Below are positions 1 through 5,636 of a stretch of DNA of 6,070 bases, piece by piece. The notes beneath the pieces are model-generated. The model saw nothing but the letters and a program-made list of their open reading frames with translations. It ran no database searches and was not told the origin of the DNA. The stretch's first letter is position 1, and each line of letters starts with the position of its first letter. Location: positions 1-6,070 of the forward strand of contig DNAD01000105.1 in NCBI GenBank assembly GCA_003484785.1, given 5' to 3'. Origin of the DNA: Lachnospiraceae bacterium (lineage in GTDB: Bacteria > Bacillota > Clostridia > Lachnospirales > Lachnospiraceae). The position numbers were made by a program, and so were the translations under genes.

Positions 1-1
1 G

Positions 2-8
2 AAAGGAG
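2..8 (+). promoter_or_regulatory. Ribosome binding site of pflA
   Basis: AAAGGAG lies four bases before the ATG at 13. It fixes the start of the activase at 13 and shows that the gene is complete although it begins at the window edge. Nothing upstream of it is visible, so the promoter and any upstream pflB are outside the window. Confidence 0.8.
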
Positions 9-12
9 AGAT

Positions 13-783
13 ATGACACAGGGTAGAATTCACTCTCTTGAGAGCTTCGGAACCGTTGACGGGCCCGGAACCAGATACGTGGTTTTTGTACAGGGCTGTC
101 CCATGCGCTGCATGTACTGTCACAATCCCGACACCTGGGCGACCACGGGCGGGACTATGATGGATCCGCAGTATATTTTTGAACAGTATAAGCATAACGA
201 ACCCTTCTACAAGAACGGAGGGGTGACCGTAACAGGGGGCGAGCCCCTTTTGCAGGTGGACTTTCTTATAGATCTTTTCACTATCTTTAAAAAGAACAAC
301 GTGCATACCTGCATAGACACCTCGGGCATAGCCTATGATCCCGGTGATAAGGAGCTTGTGGAAAAGTTCGACAGGCTCATGGAGCTGACCGATCTGGTAA
401 TGCTTGACATCAAGCACATCGATCCGGAAAAACATCTCGAGCTTACCGGCCAGCCCAACGAAAACATCCTTAAGTTTGCCGAATACCTGGATGAGAAGCA
501 TGTTGACGTCTGGATAAGGCATGTGGTGGTGCCCGGGATCACCGATGACGATACTTACCTTTACAAGCTGGGATATTTTATCGGAGGGCTTTCCAATCTG
601 AAGGCTCTGGATGTGCTGCCCTATCATACGATGGGGGTTGTGAAGTACGAAAAGCTGGGATATAAATACAGGCTGGAGGGAACCCCTGCCATGACCCAGG
701 CTAAGGTCATCGAGAAAAAGCAGGTGATCCTCGACGGGATTAAGGCCCGTCGCGGCGAAGAGGAGCAGAAGGCCGATGACTGA
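13..783 (+). CDS. pflA: Pyruvate formate-lyase activating enzyme (radical SAM)
   Basis: Cytosolic radical-SAM enzyme that uses a [4Fe-4S] cluster and S-adenosylmethionine to place the glycyl radical on pyruvate formate-lyase, switching on anaerobic cleavage of pyruvate to acetyl-CoA and formate. The cluster motif CxxxCxxC is C29-C33-C36 (GCPMRCMYCHNPD), preceded by the family opening SFGTVDGPGTRYVVF at about 11-25. The SAM-contact motif TGGEP is at 74-78, DIKH at 132-135 and WIRHVVVPG at 167-175, all in the order and spacing of PflA. At 256 residues it is slightly longer than the roughly 246 usual for the family. The extra residues are a charged tail (KARRGEEEQKADD) whose DNA also carries the ribosome binding site of the next gene. 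The last 8 bp overlap moxR. The partner pflB is expected upstream but is not in view. The absence of extra cysteine clusters argues against a longer glycyl-radical activase of another type. Confidence 0.95.
   Translation: MTQGRIHSLESFGTVDGPGTRYVVFVQGCPMRCMYCHNPDTWATTGGTMMDPQYIFEQYKHNEPFYKNGGVTVTGGEPLLQVDFLIDLFTIFKKNNVHTCIDTSGIAYDPGDKELVEKFDRLMELTDLVMLDIKHIDPEKHLELTGQPNENILKFAEYLDEKHVDVWIRHVVVPGITDDDTYLYKLGYFIGGLSNLKALDVLPYHTMGVVKYEKLGYKYRLEGTPAMTQAKVIEKKQVILDGIKARRGEEEQKADD
761..765 (+). promoter_or_regulatory. Ribosome binding site of moxR inside pflA
   Basis: AGGAG sits ten bases before the ATG at 776, inside the last codons of pflA. The spacing is a little long. A stronger AAAGGAGG at 789-796 lies inside moxR, but no in-frame ATG, GTG or TTG follows it at usable distance, so 776 remains the best start. 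Confidence 0.5.
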
Positions 784-1717
784 CGGCGAAAGGAGGCTTA
801 CGGACAGGTTTAAGGAAAGGATCTGTTCGTATTACTCCGGAAACGAAGAAGTGGTAGAAAATATCCTGATCTGCCTAATCGCGGGAGGTCACGTCCTTTT
901 AGAGGATGTTCCGGGCGTGGGCAAGACTACTCTGGCAAGAACCTTTGCCCGGGCTATGGATCTTTCCTTCGGAAGGATCCAGTTCACACCGGATACTCTG
1001 CCCTCTGACATCACGGGGGTTTCCGTCTACAATATGAAGACCGGGGAGTTTTCATACCGTGAGGGCGCTGTGATGCGCCAGATAATACTTGCGGATGAGA
1101 TCAACAGAGCATCCCCCAAAACGCAGGCAAGCCTTCTGGAGGCCATGGCTGAAGGACAGGTCAGTGTCGATGGAAACGTGTATAAGCTTCCGGAACCCTT
1201 TATGGTCATTGCCACCCAGAATCCCATCGAGTTTCTGGGAACCTATCCTCTGCCGGAGGCTCAGTTGGACAGGTTCATGATGCGGCTGTCTCCCGGGTAC
1301 CCTCGGGAGGATGAGGAGCTTCGTCTCGCGAAGAACTACATAAGCGGGAAGCTTTCTGAGGAGGTTGAAAGCGTCTGCAGTGCAGATGATATCTTTGCTA
1401 TCAGAAAAAGCGCGGCTTCGGTTCATCTGAGCGATCCCGTGATCAGATATGTCCGTGATATCGTACAGTTAACCCGAAACGAAGAGAGGTTTGTTCTGGG
1501 CGCCAGCCCCAGGGCTATGCTCTTTCTGATAGGAGCGTCCCGCGCAAAGGCCTTCCTGGAAGGGCGGGATTTCGTAAAGCCCGACGATATCAAGGCTGTG
1601 GCGGTGAATGTCCTTCATCACAGGCTGGTGCTTACCGCGGAAGCAAAGCTTAAAAAGGAAGATGCCGACAGAATATTGCAAAGCCTTATTTTGAAGGCCA
1701 GGGTACCTTTCGAGTGA
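776..1717 (+). CDS. MoxR-family AAA+ ATPase
   Basis: Cytosolic AAA+ ATPase of the MoxR group, chaperone-like machines that are thought to remodel or activate partner proteins, often with von Willebrand A-type partners. Walker A is at 44-52 (DVPGVGKTT; K50 and T51 bind nucleotide). Walker B is LADEINRA at 105-112, with D107 and E108. The sensor 1 stretch ATQNPIEF is at 146-153 and runs into GTYPLPEAQLDRF at 155-167. The sensor 2 arginine is R246 in GASPRA. These motifs match the family almost residue for residue, and 313 residues is a typical length. The start at 776 overlaps the end of pflA by 8 bp, so its translation is probably coupled to pflA. The next gene encodes a DUF58 protein, the standard partner, but the 193-bp gap before it is unusual. 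The protein substrate cannot be told from sequence. Confidence 0.95.
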   Translation: MTDGERRLTDRFKERICSYYSGNEEVVENILICLIAGGHVLLEDVPGVGKTTLARTFARAMDLSFGRIQFTPDTLPSDITGVSVYNMKTGEFSYREGAVMRQIILADEINRASPKTQASLLEAMAEGQVSVDGNVYKLPEPFMVIATQNPIEFLGTYPLPEAQLDRFMMRLSPGYPREDEELRLAKNYISGKLSEEVESVCSADDIFAIRKSAASVHLSDPVIRYVRDIVQLTRNEERFVLGASPRAMLFLIGASRAKAFLEGRDFVKPDDIKAVAVNVLHHRLVLTAEAKLKKEDADRILQSLILKARVPFE

Positions 1718-1720
1718 GGT

Positions 1721-1915
1721 TTGCGTCCCCTCTTCAGATCAGCCATATTTATCTTAGATTGCCGCCGGCATTTTGTTACTGCACATGAGTTGTTGTTTCT
1801 ACGTCCGATACGGGCATCGACGACCAACGATAACGAAGCGTGCCGGTTTTTTTCTGCCGCACTGCTTCCCGCGGGCGATGCCGGCCGGTCATTTCCATCA
1901 TGATCCGTGAATGGT
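1721..1915. mobile_element. Inferred structured insertion between moxR and the DUF58 gene
   Basis: A stretch of about 195 bp with no recognisable gene separates two genes that are usually adjacent. It is bounded by GGT at 1718-1720 and again at 1913-1915, a possible 3-bp target duplication. Joining the flanks across these triplets gives TGAGGT-AACA-ATG, meaning a GAGGT ribosome binding site at the moxR stop, followed by the DUF58 ATG at 1920. As it stands, the DUF58 gene has no ribosome binding site. The segment contains a long rod hairpin with a T run and two perfect 8-bp GC palindromes (CCCGCGGG at 1868-1875, CCGGCCGG at 1881-1888). I see no clear terminal inverted repeats and no transposase, so it would be a non-autonomous or REP-like interspersed repeat rather than an insertion sequence. 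The ends are approximate and the repeat status is an inference. Confidence 0.42.
1764..1853 (+). terminator. Long rod-like hairpin with T7 tail, terminator-like
   Basis: Positions 1764-1770 (GCCGGCA) pair with 1841-1847 (TGCCGGT, one G-T), and 1771-1778 pair with 1831-1838 (two G-T pairs), leaving only a 2-nt bulge at 1839-1840. Further in, 1792-1795 pair with 1825-1828. A tip hairpin has arms at 1802-1809 and 1816-1822, one bulged C at 1806 and loop ACGGGC. The outer stem runs straight into seven Ts at 1847-1853, the signature of a rho-independent terminator on the + strand. It would stop or attenuate transcription from moxR into the DUF58 gene. The 11-nt internal bulge (1779-1789) makes it longer and less regular than an ordinary terminator. 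A structured small RNA is an alternative reading. Confidence 0.5.
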
Positions 1916-3074
1916 AACAATGAGAAGAAACCGTATAATCCTGTTCATGCTTTGGATACTGTCCCTGGTGGGCATTTCCTTCTACGGAGGGGAGGTCAGC
2001 TACCGGATCTTTGAGCTGATCACCCTTATTCCTGTCATTTCTGTCATATATATACTGTTCATGCTCATATGCTTTAAGATATATCAGAGACCGGAGGGGA
2101 GGGAGGTTATTGCCGGCCGTCCCGCTCCGTTTTATTTTACCCTGCAGAATGAAAGCTTTTTCACCTTCTCCGGAGTAAGAGTCATTTTCTATTCCTCTTT
2201 TTCAACCATAAGCGGACTCAGCGATACAGTTGAGTACGAGCTTAAGCCCCGTTCGGGCATAAAAAAGGAAACCAGGCTTTTATGCCGCTACAGGGGCGAA
2301 TACGATGTGGGGATAAAGAGCATAGTCTTTCAGGATTTTTTCAGGCTCTTTACGGTTACCTACAGAAACAGGGAGCCCTTCAGAGTGATAGTAAAGCCCG
2401 ATATCATATATCTTAACACCCTGGCCAATACTGATCCTGTGTTAAACGCAGTCCTTGAGACTAAGAGCGAGCAGACTGAGCCGGATCTTCTTATGCGCGA
2501 ATATGTTCCGGGGGATGACATCCGCTTTATAAACTGGAAAGCAAGCGCCGGTTACGGAAAGCTTATGATAAGGGAGCGTTCGGGCACAAGACAGAACGGG
2601 ATCGGGATGATCATGGATCCACTCAGGGAAAGCAAAAATCCTGAGGTTTATCTTCCTTTGGAAAACAGGATACTGGAGACGGTCATCGCGCTTAATGTCT
2701 ACTTCAGCAAAAACAACATCCCCGTTACTACCTGGTACGGCGGGGCAAAAAGCGTGGTGGAGAAGGATTCGGGATTTGAAAGCTTCTATGATGCTATGTC
2801 CTCCTTTTCTTTTTCCCCGGAACTGACCGTAAGCAGGGTGGTTGAGGAGGCTTTATCGGAGGGCTCTGTCTTTTCATTAAAGGTCCTGTTTATGGTACTG
2901 CACAGTTGGGACAGTAATGCGGAAAGCGCGGTTTTTAAGCTTGGATCGGCAGGAATTCCCGTGATCGTATATCTGGTAACCGACACCACTGGAAGCTTAA
3001 GTATTGAGCATATCCCGGGCAACGCTTCCCTGATCAGGATACCGGTGGATAAAAGCCTTGCGGAGGTGATATGA
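1911..3074 (+). CDS. DUF58 family protein (membrane-anchored, degenerate vWA fold)
   Basis: Partner protein of MoxR ATPases. Two hydrophobic segments at about 9-26 and 34-55 anchor it in the membrane, and the rest is soluble. The DUF58 signature is at 196-213 (REYVPGDDIRFINWKASA), close to the family pattern of REY, a GD pair and an xxWK-SA run. The following strand MIMD (233-236) is where a von Willebrand A fold would carry its metal-binding DxSxS; here it reads DPLRE, so the site is degenerate. The 387-residue length is normal. Two starts are possible: ATG 1911, directly after an in-frame TGA at 1908-1910, or ATG 1920 (384 residues, beginning MRRNR). Neither has a ribosome binding site, and I think 1920 is the ancestral start. 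The stop overlaps the next start by 4 bp. The exact role is unknown; the operon suggests envelope protein maturation. Confidence 0.9.
   Translation: MVTMRRNRIILFMLWILSLVGISFYGGEVSYRIFELITLIPVISVIYILFMLICFKIYQRPEGREVIAGRPAPFYFTLQNESFFTFSGVRVIFYSSFSTISGLSDTVEYELKPRSGIKKETRLLCRYRGEYDVGIKSIVFQDFFRLFTVTYRNREPFRVIVKPDIIYLNTLANTDPVLNAVLETKSEQTEPDLLMREYVPGDDIRFINWKASAGYGKLMIRERSGTRQNGIGMIMDPLRESKNPEVYLPLENRILETVIALNVYFSKNNIPVTTWYGGAKSVVEKDSGFESFYDAMSSFSFSPELTVSRVVEEALSEGSVFSLKVLFMVLHSWDSNAESAVFKLGSAGIPVIVYLVTDTTGSLSIEHIPGNASLIRIPVDKSLAEVI
3062..3070 (+). promoter_or_regulatory. Strong ribosome binding site of the transglutaminase gene
   Basis: GGAGGTGAT matches the anti-Shine-Dalgarno sequence over nine bases and lies inside the last codons of the DUF58 gene. 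GGAGG ends 4 bases before ATG 3071 and 7 bases before ATG 3074. The second ATG is therefore at least as likely a start, giving a TGATG stop/start overlap and 740 residues. The same CGGAGGTGAT occurs again at 3078-3087. Confidence 0.8.
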
Positions 3075-5296
3075 TGACGGAGGTGATCGGTGAGCTCATA
3101 TATGTGATGCCCTTCTGCCTGGCTGTTTCCGCGGCTCTCGGCAAGCTTATGGTGCAGGGCGAAAGGGGAGTGCTGTTTTATGCGGCGGCAGCCGCTCTAT
3201 CGGCTGCCGTGGTCTCCTTTGGGCATCTTAAGACAAAGACAAGGATAATTGTAGCGGGCATACCGGTTGTTGTCATTCTCGGGCTTTTAGCCGTTTGTGA
3301 TGCTCCGACCCGGGATGAGTGGACAGATAAAGGCCTTTGGGTAATGTGGGTCCTGATCATAGCCATAGCCTCTTTCCTGTTTGAAAGGATAGTAAAACAG
3401 CAAAGCCTGTACAGGCTCATCGCAGGACTGCTCGGAGTTATGCTCATTATAGTGTTAATGCTGAGGGGGGTTAAGGTTGAGAAAATGATCGTGATCCCTG
3501 TGCTCGCCTATGTGACTGCCGCAGCCGCAGAAGAGCTTGACCGTCACTGGGTTAAGGAAAGAAATCTTAAGAGCTTTCAGCATGTGGTGTTTATATATCC
3601 CTTCCTGCTTGCGGCCTTTATTCTGCTTACGGTTACAAAGGTGCCGGATAAGCCTTATGACTGGGGGTTTGTTAAAAAAATAACAGCTTCTTTGAGAACG
3701 AGATATGAGATAATCGTGCAGTCGCTTGACCTGAAGAGAAGCTGGGACAGTAAAGAGGCGGCCATAGGGTTTTCCGGAAACGGAGGGATAGCGGGAAGCC
3801 TGAGGCTCAAGCCCTATACTGCCCTGAAGATAGCTCTGAGCGGGGACAACGCGGGATCGGGAAGAGGCGAAAAAAATGACAAAGGGTACCGGCTGTATCT
3901 GGAGGGAAAATCCTTTGATACCTTCGACGGACGAAGCTGGGCCAAGAATGACCGGTCAGACACGGATTATAAGACTCTTGACCTGTTTGAGACCTGCGCA
4001 GCTGTATTGAAATATGACCCGGATAACGTACAGAATTATATTAAGAGCGCAGGCTGCGGTATAGAAACTCCCGGAATCAGGACTTCTTATGTATTTACCC
4101 CCTTCAAGGCCCTGCCTTCGGTCACGGGGCAGGATACCTCGGAAAGCGGCGGAGATGTGAGATTTTCAGAGGGAAAGGCTCTCCGCTATACGGTGTCATA
4201 TTACAGGCTTAACAGAAGCTATGAGGGCTTTGAAGCTTTTGCAGGATCCGGGGTGGATTTCGGGAAGGCGGAGCTTGAACGCGCAGGGGAGATACTTGGA
4301 AGCAGGGCAGGCAGAGCCCCGGGCTTTGAGGAGCTTATCGGATACAGAAACCGGATAAATGAGCTTTATTGTGAAAAGCCAAAGCTTTCCGCAGAGTTAC
4401 GGGACCTTATGGATAGTGAACTGTCAGGCGCTCAGGGAGATTATGAGAAGCTTAAGCGCATTGAGAAATTGCTGTCAGGGCTGCAATATACCCTGAGCCC
4501 GGGAGAGCTTCCGGAAAAGGTGACGGATCCTCAAAGCTTCCTTGACTATGTGATCCTTGAAAAAAAGGGGGGCTACTGCACGCATTTTGCAACTGCCTTT
4601 GTATTGCTTGCAAGAGCGGAGGGGATTCCGGCAAGATACGTTCAGGGATACAGCGCCATAGTAAAGACGGGGAAGGCGGAGATCGCATCGGACAGGGCCC
4701 ACGCCTGGCCGGAAGCATATATTAAAGGCCCTGGATGGCTTGGCTTTGAGCCATCACCCGGGTTTTTGAGGGAGTATGGCTGGGAGACCGAAAAACCGCG
4801 GGAAAGCACTGTTTCGGACGCTTCCGCGATAAGAGCTTTCGAGTATGAGGGAGGCGCGGAGGATAAAACAAAGGAAGCAGCGGAAGCTTCTGAAGAAAAG
4901 AGCCTGCCCGATCCGAAGCTTATTTTACTGCCCCTTGCTTTTGTACTTTTGTTCATCCTTCTGTTTGCGGCCACAGACCGGATCGTGAGGAAGCTTCGCT
5001 ACAGCCGCATGAACGAAAGGGAAAAGTTACTTACAAACTGCAGAAGAAATCTGAGGCTTTTAAGGCGGTTCGGCATTTCACCGGGGGAGGGAGAGACACT
5101 GTCGGAGCTTAAGGTAAGAGCGGGAGAGAAACTGCCTTCGGAAATGCTTGAGTTTATAGGGCTTTATGAGGAGCTGAGCTACTCTCCAAGGCTTATACTG
5201 CCGCGTGATATTTCGGTATCGGAGGCCTGCGGCAAAAAGCTGTTTCGCTATTATCTGCAGCGCTTTAATCCGCTTGCTAAAGGCGGAAGATTTTGA
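3071..5296 (+). CDS. Polytopic membrane protein with transglutaminase-like domain
   Basis: Membrane protein of the transglutaminase-like cysteine enzyme superfamily, third member of the MoxR/DUF58 module. The N-terminal third has about six or seven hydrophobic segments (roughly 8-27, 34-50, 58-76, 89-103, 114-132, 138-153, 171-188). A large domain follows (about 192-610), probably outside the membrane. The transglutaminase core lies near its end: catalytic C503 in GGYCTHFA, H544 in RAHAWPEA, and the acidic position E560 in GFEPSPG. A last membrane segment is at 617-634, followed by a charged cytoplasmic tail of about 105 residues that resembles the C-terminal domain of its relatives. The length of 741 is usual. 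Such domains act as proteases or cross-linking or amide-transferring enzymes; which applies here cannot be told. ATG 3071 overlaps the DUF58 stop (ATGA); ATG 3074 is an equal alternative. The end of the gene carries a candidate promoter for the following redox genes. Confidence 0.92.
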   Translation: MMTEVIGELIYVMPFCLAVSAALGKLMVQGERGVLFYAAAAALSAAVVSFGHLKTKTRIIVAGIPVVVILGLLAVCDAPTRDEWTDKGLWVMWVLIIAIASFLFERIVKQQSLYRLIAGLLGVMLIIVLMLRGVKVEKMIVIPVLAYVTAAAAEELDRHWVKERNLKSFQHVVFIYPFLLAAFILLTVTKVPDKPYDWGFVKKITASLRTRYEIIVQSLDLKRSWDSKEAAIGFSGNGGIAGSLRLKPYTALKIALSGDNAGSGRGEKNDKGYRLYLEGKSFDTFDGRSWAKNDRSDTDYKTLDLFETCAAVLKYDPDNVQNYIKSAGCGIETPGIRTSYVFTPFKALPSVTGQDTSESGGDVRFSEGKALRYTVSYYRLNRSYEGFEAFAGSGVDFGKAELERAGEILGSRAGRAPGFEELIGYRNRINELYCEKPKLSAELRDLMDSELSGAQGDYEKLKRIEKLLSGLQYTLSPGELPEKVTDPQSFLDYVILEKKGGYCTHFATAFVLLARAEGIPARYVQGYSAIVKTGKAEIASDRAHAWPEAYIKGPGWLGFEPSPGFLREYGWETEKPRESTVSDASAIRAFEYEGGAEDKTKEAAEASEEKSLPDPKLILLPLAFVLLFILLFAATDRIVRKLRYSRMNEREKLLTNCRRNLRLLRRFGISPGEGETLSELKVRAGEKLPSEMLEFIGLYEELSYSPRLILPRDISVSEACGKKLFRYYLQRFNPLAKGGRF

Positions 5297-5302
5297 TAGA
5301 AT
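5274..5302 (+). promoter_or_regulatory. Candidate sigma-A promoter for the redox pair
   Basis: TTGCTA at 5274-5279 (four of six matches to TTGACA) is followed after 17 bases by TAGAAT at 5297-5302 (five of six matches to TATAAT). It straddles the end of the transglutaminase gene and would start transcription near 5309, about 55 bases before the DUF1858 start. This is the only good promoter-like pair I found in the window. It would let the redox genes be expressed apart from the moxR operon. It is a motif match only. Confidence 0.42.
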
Positions 5303-5351
5303 TATCAGAAGGTCAAAGGGCGTAACGCAAAGCGGCCGAATGTTTTTAAGC

Positions 5352-5357
5352 GGAGGT
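5352..5357 (+). promoter_or_regulatory. Ribosome binding site of the DUF1858 gene
   Basis: GGAGGT with a 6-base spacer before ATG 5364. It decides the start: the same frame stays open further upstream to about 5205, overlapping the transglutaminase gene, but nothing upstream has a comparable site and the extra residues do not resemble the family. Confidence 0.85.
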
Positions 5358-5363
5358 ATAAAA

Positions 5364-5561
5364 ATGGCAGAGATTACTAAAGATATCACTATAGGCGAGC
5401 TTTTGAGGACAAAGCCGGAGGTTGCCCCTCTTCTTATGGAGGCGGGAATGCACTGCTTCGGATGCCCGGCGTCGCTGGGAGAGAGCCTTGAGGAGGCCGC
5501 CATGGTCCATGGGCTTGATGTGGACGATCTGATGGGTGCGATCAACAGCTTCAGCGCGTAA
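5364..5561 (+). CDS. DUF1858 redox-disulfide protein (hybrid-cluster-associated type)
   Basis: A 65-residue cytosolic protein consisting of just the DUF1858 domain, the family described as hybrid-cluster-protein-associated redox disulfide proteins and also found at the N-terminus of ScdA/RIC iron-sulfur repair proteins. The hallmark is CFGC, C31 and C34, within [10 protein letters not shown]. It is followed by the conserved helix [18 protein letters not shown] (40-57). The two cysteines can plausibly cycle between dithiol and disulfide or bind a metal. The opening [25 protein letters not shown] is typical of the family. A strong ribosome binding site fixes the start. It lies 67 bp after the transglutaminase stop and 75 bp before the desulfoferrodoxin gene, and probably shares a transcript with the latter. 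The precise reaction is not established for the family. Confidence 0.9.
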   Translation: MAEITKDITIGELLRTKPEVAPLLMEAGMHCFGCPASLGESLEEAAMVHGLDVDDLMGAINSFSA

Positions 5562-5588
5562 GCGTATGCCGGGGGCTTTTGATCATAG

Positions 5589-5609
5589 TAAGCCGGCGAT
5601 GCCGGTTTA
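5589..5609 (+). other. Hairpin between the DUF1858 and desulfoferrodoxin genes
   Basis: Positions 5589-5597 (TAAGCCGGC) pair with 5601-5609 (GCCGGTTTA) through nine pairs including one G-T, with a 3-base loop GAT. Only three Ts, within the 3' arm, follow the GC core, so it is a weak terminator at best. It could be an attenuator or an mRNA-stabilising or processing hairpin. The 75-bp gap otherwise holds only the desulfoferrodoxin ribosome binding site and a duplicated TGATCATA (5580-5587 and 5629-5636). Confidence 0.4.
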
Positions 5610-5620
5610 ACAAAGCTTTA

Positions 5621-5627
5621 AAGGAGG
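5621..5627 (+). promoter_or_regulatory. Ribosome binding site of the desulfoferrodoxin gene
   Basis: AAGGAGG lies 9 bases before ATG 5637 but directly abuts the in-frame ATG at 5628. It therefore selects 5637, which also gives the MKFFKCETCG opening normal for the family instead of three extra residues. Confidence 0.85.
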
Positions 5628-5636
5628 ATGATCATA

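Noticed and set aside
789..796. Perfect AAAGGAGG inside moxR as a possible true ribosome binding site for a shorter MoxR
   Set aside because: No in-frame ATG, GTG or TTG follows within usable distance. The bases simply encode E5-R6-R7.
1052..1426. 124-codon - strand frame opposite moxR
   Set aside because: Fully antisense to conserved MoxR motifs, with no family features or ribosome binding site.
1721..1903. 60-codon + strand frame opening with TTG between moxR and the DUF58 gene
   Set aside because: No recognisable product, a TTG start with GAGG only one base away (too close), and it runs through the rod hairpin and T tract. It is better explained as structured non-coding DNA.
1618..1920. 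100-codon - strand frame across the moxR end and the gap
   Set aside because: Lies largely antisense to moxR and the hairpin, has no ribosome binding site and no resemblance to any family.
5078..5545. 155-codon - strand frame opposite the end of the transglutaminase gene and the DUF1858 gene
   Set aside because: Antisense to two well-supported genes, low-complexity composition, no start signal. It is a shadow of the GC pattern.
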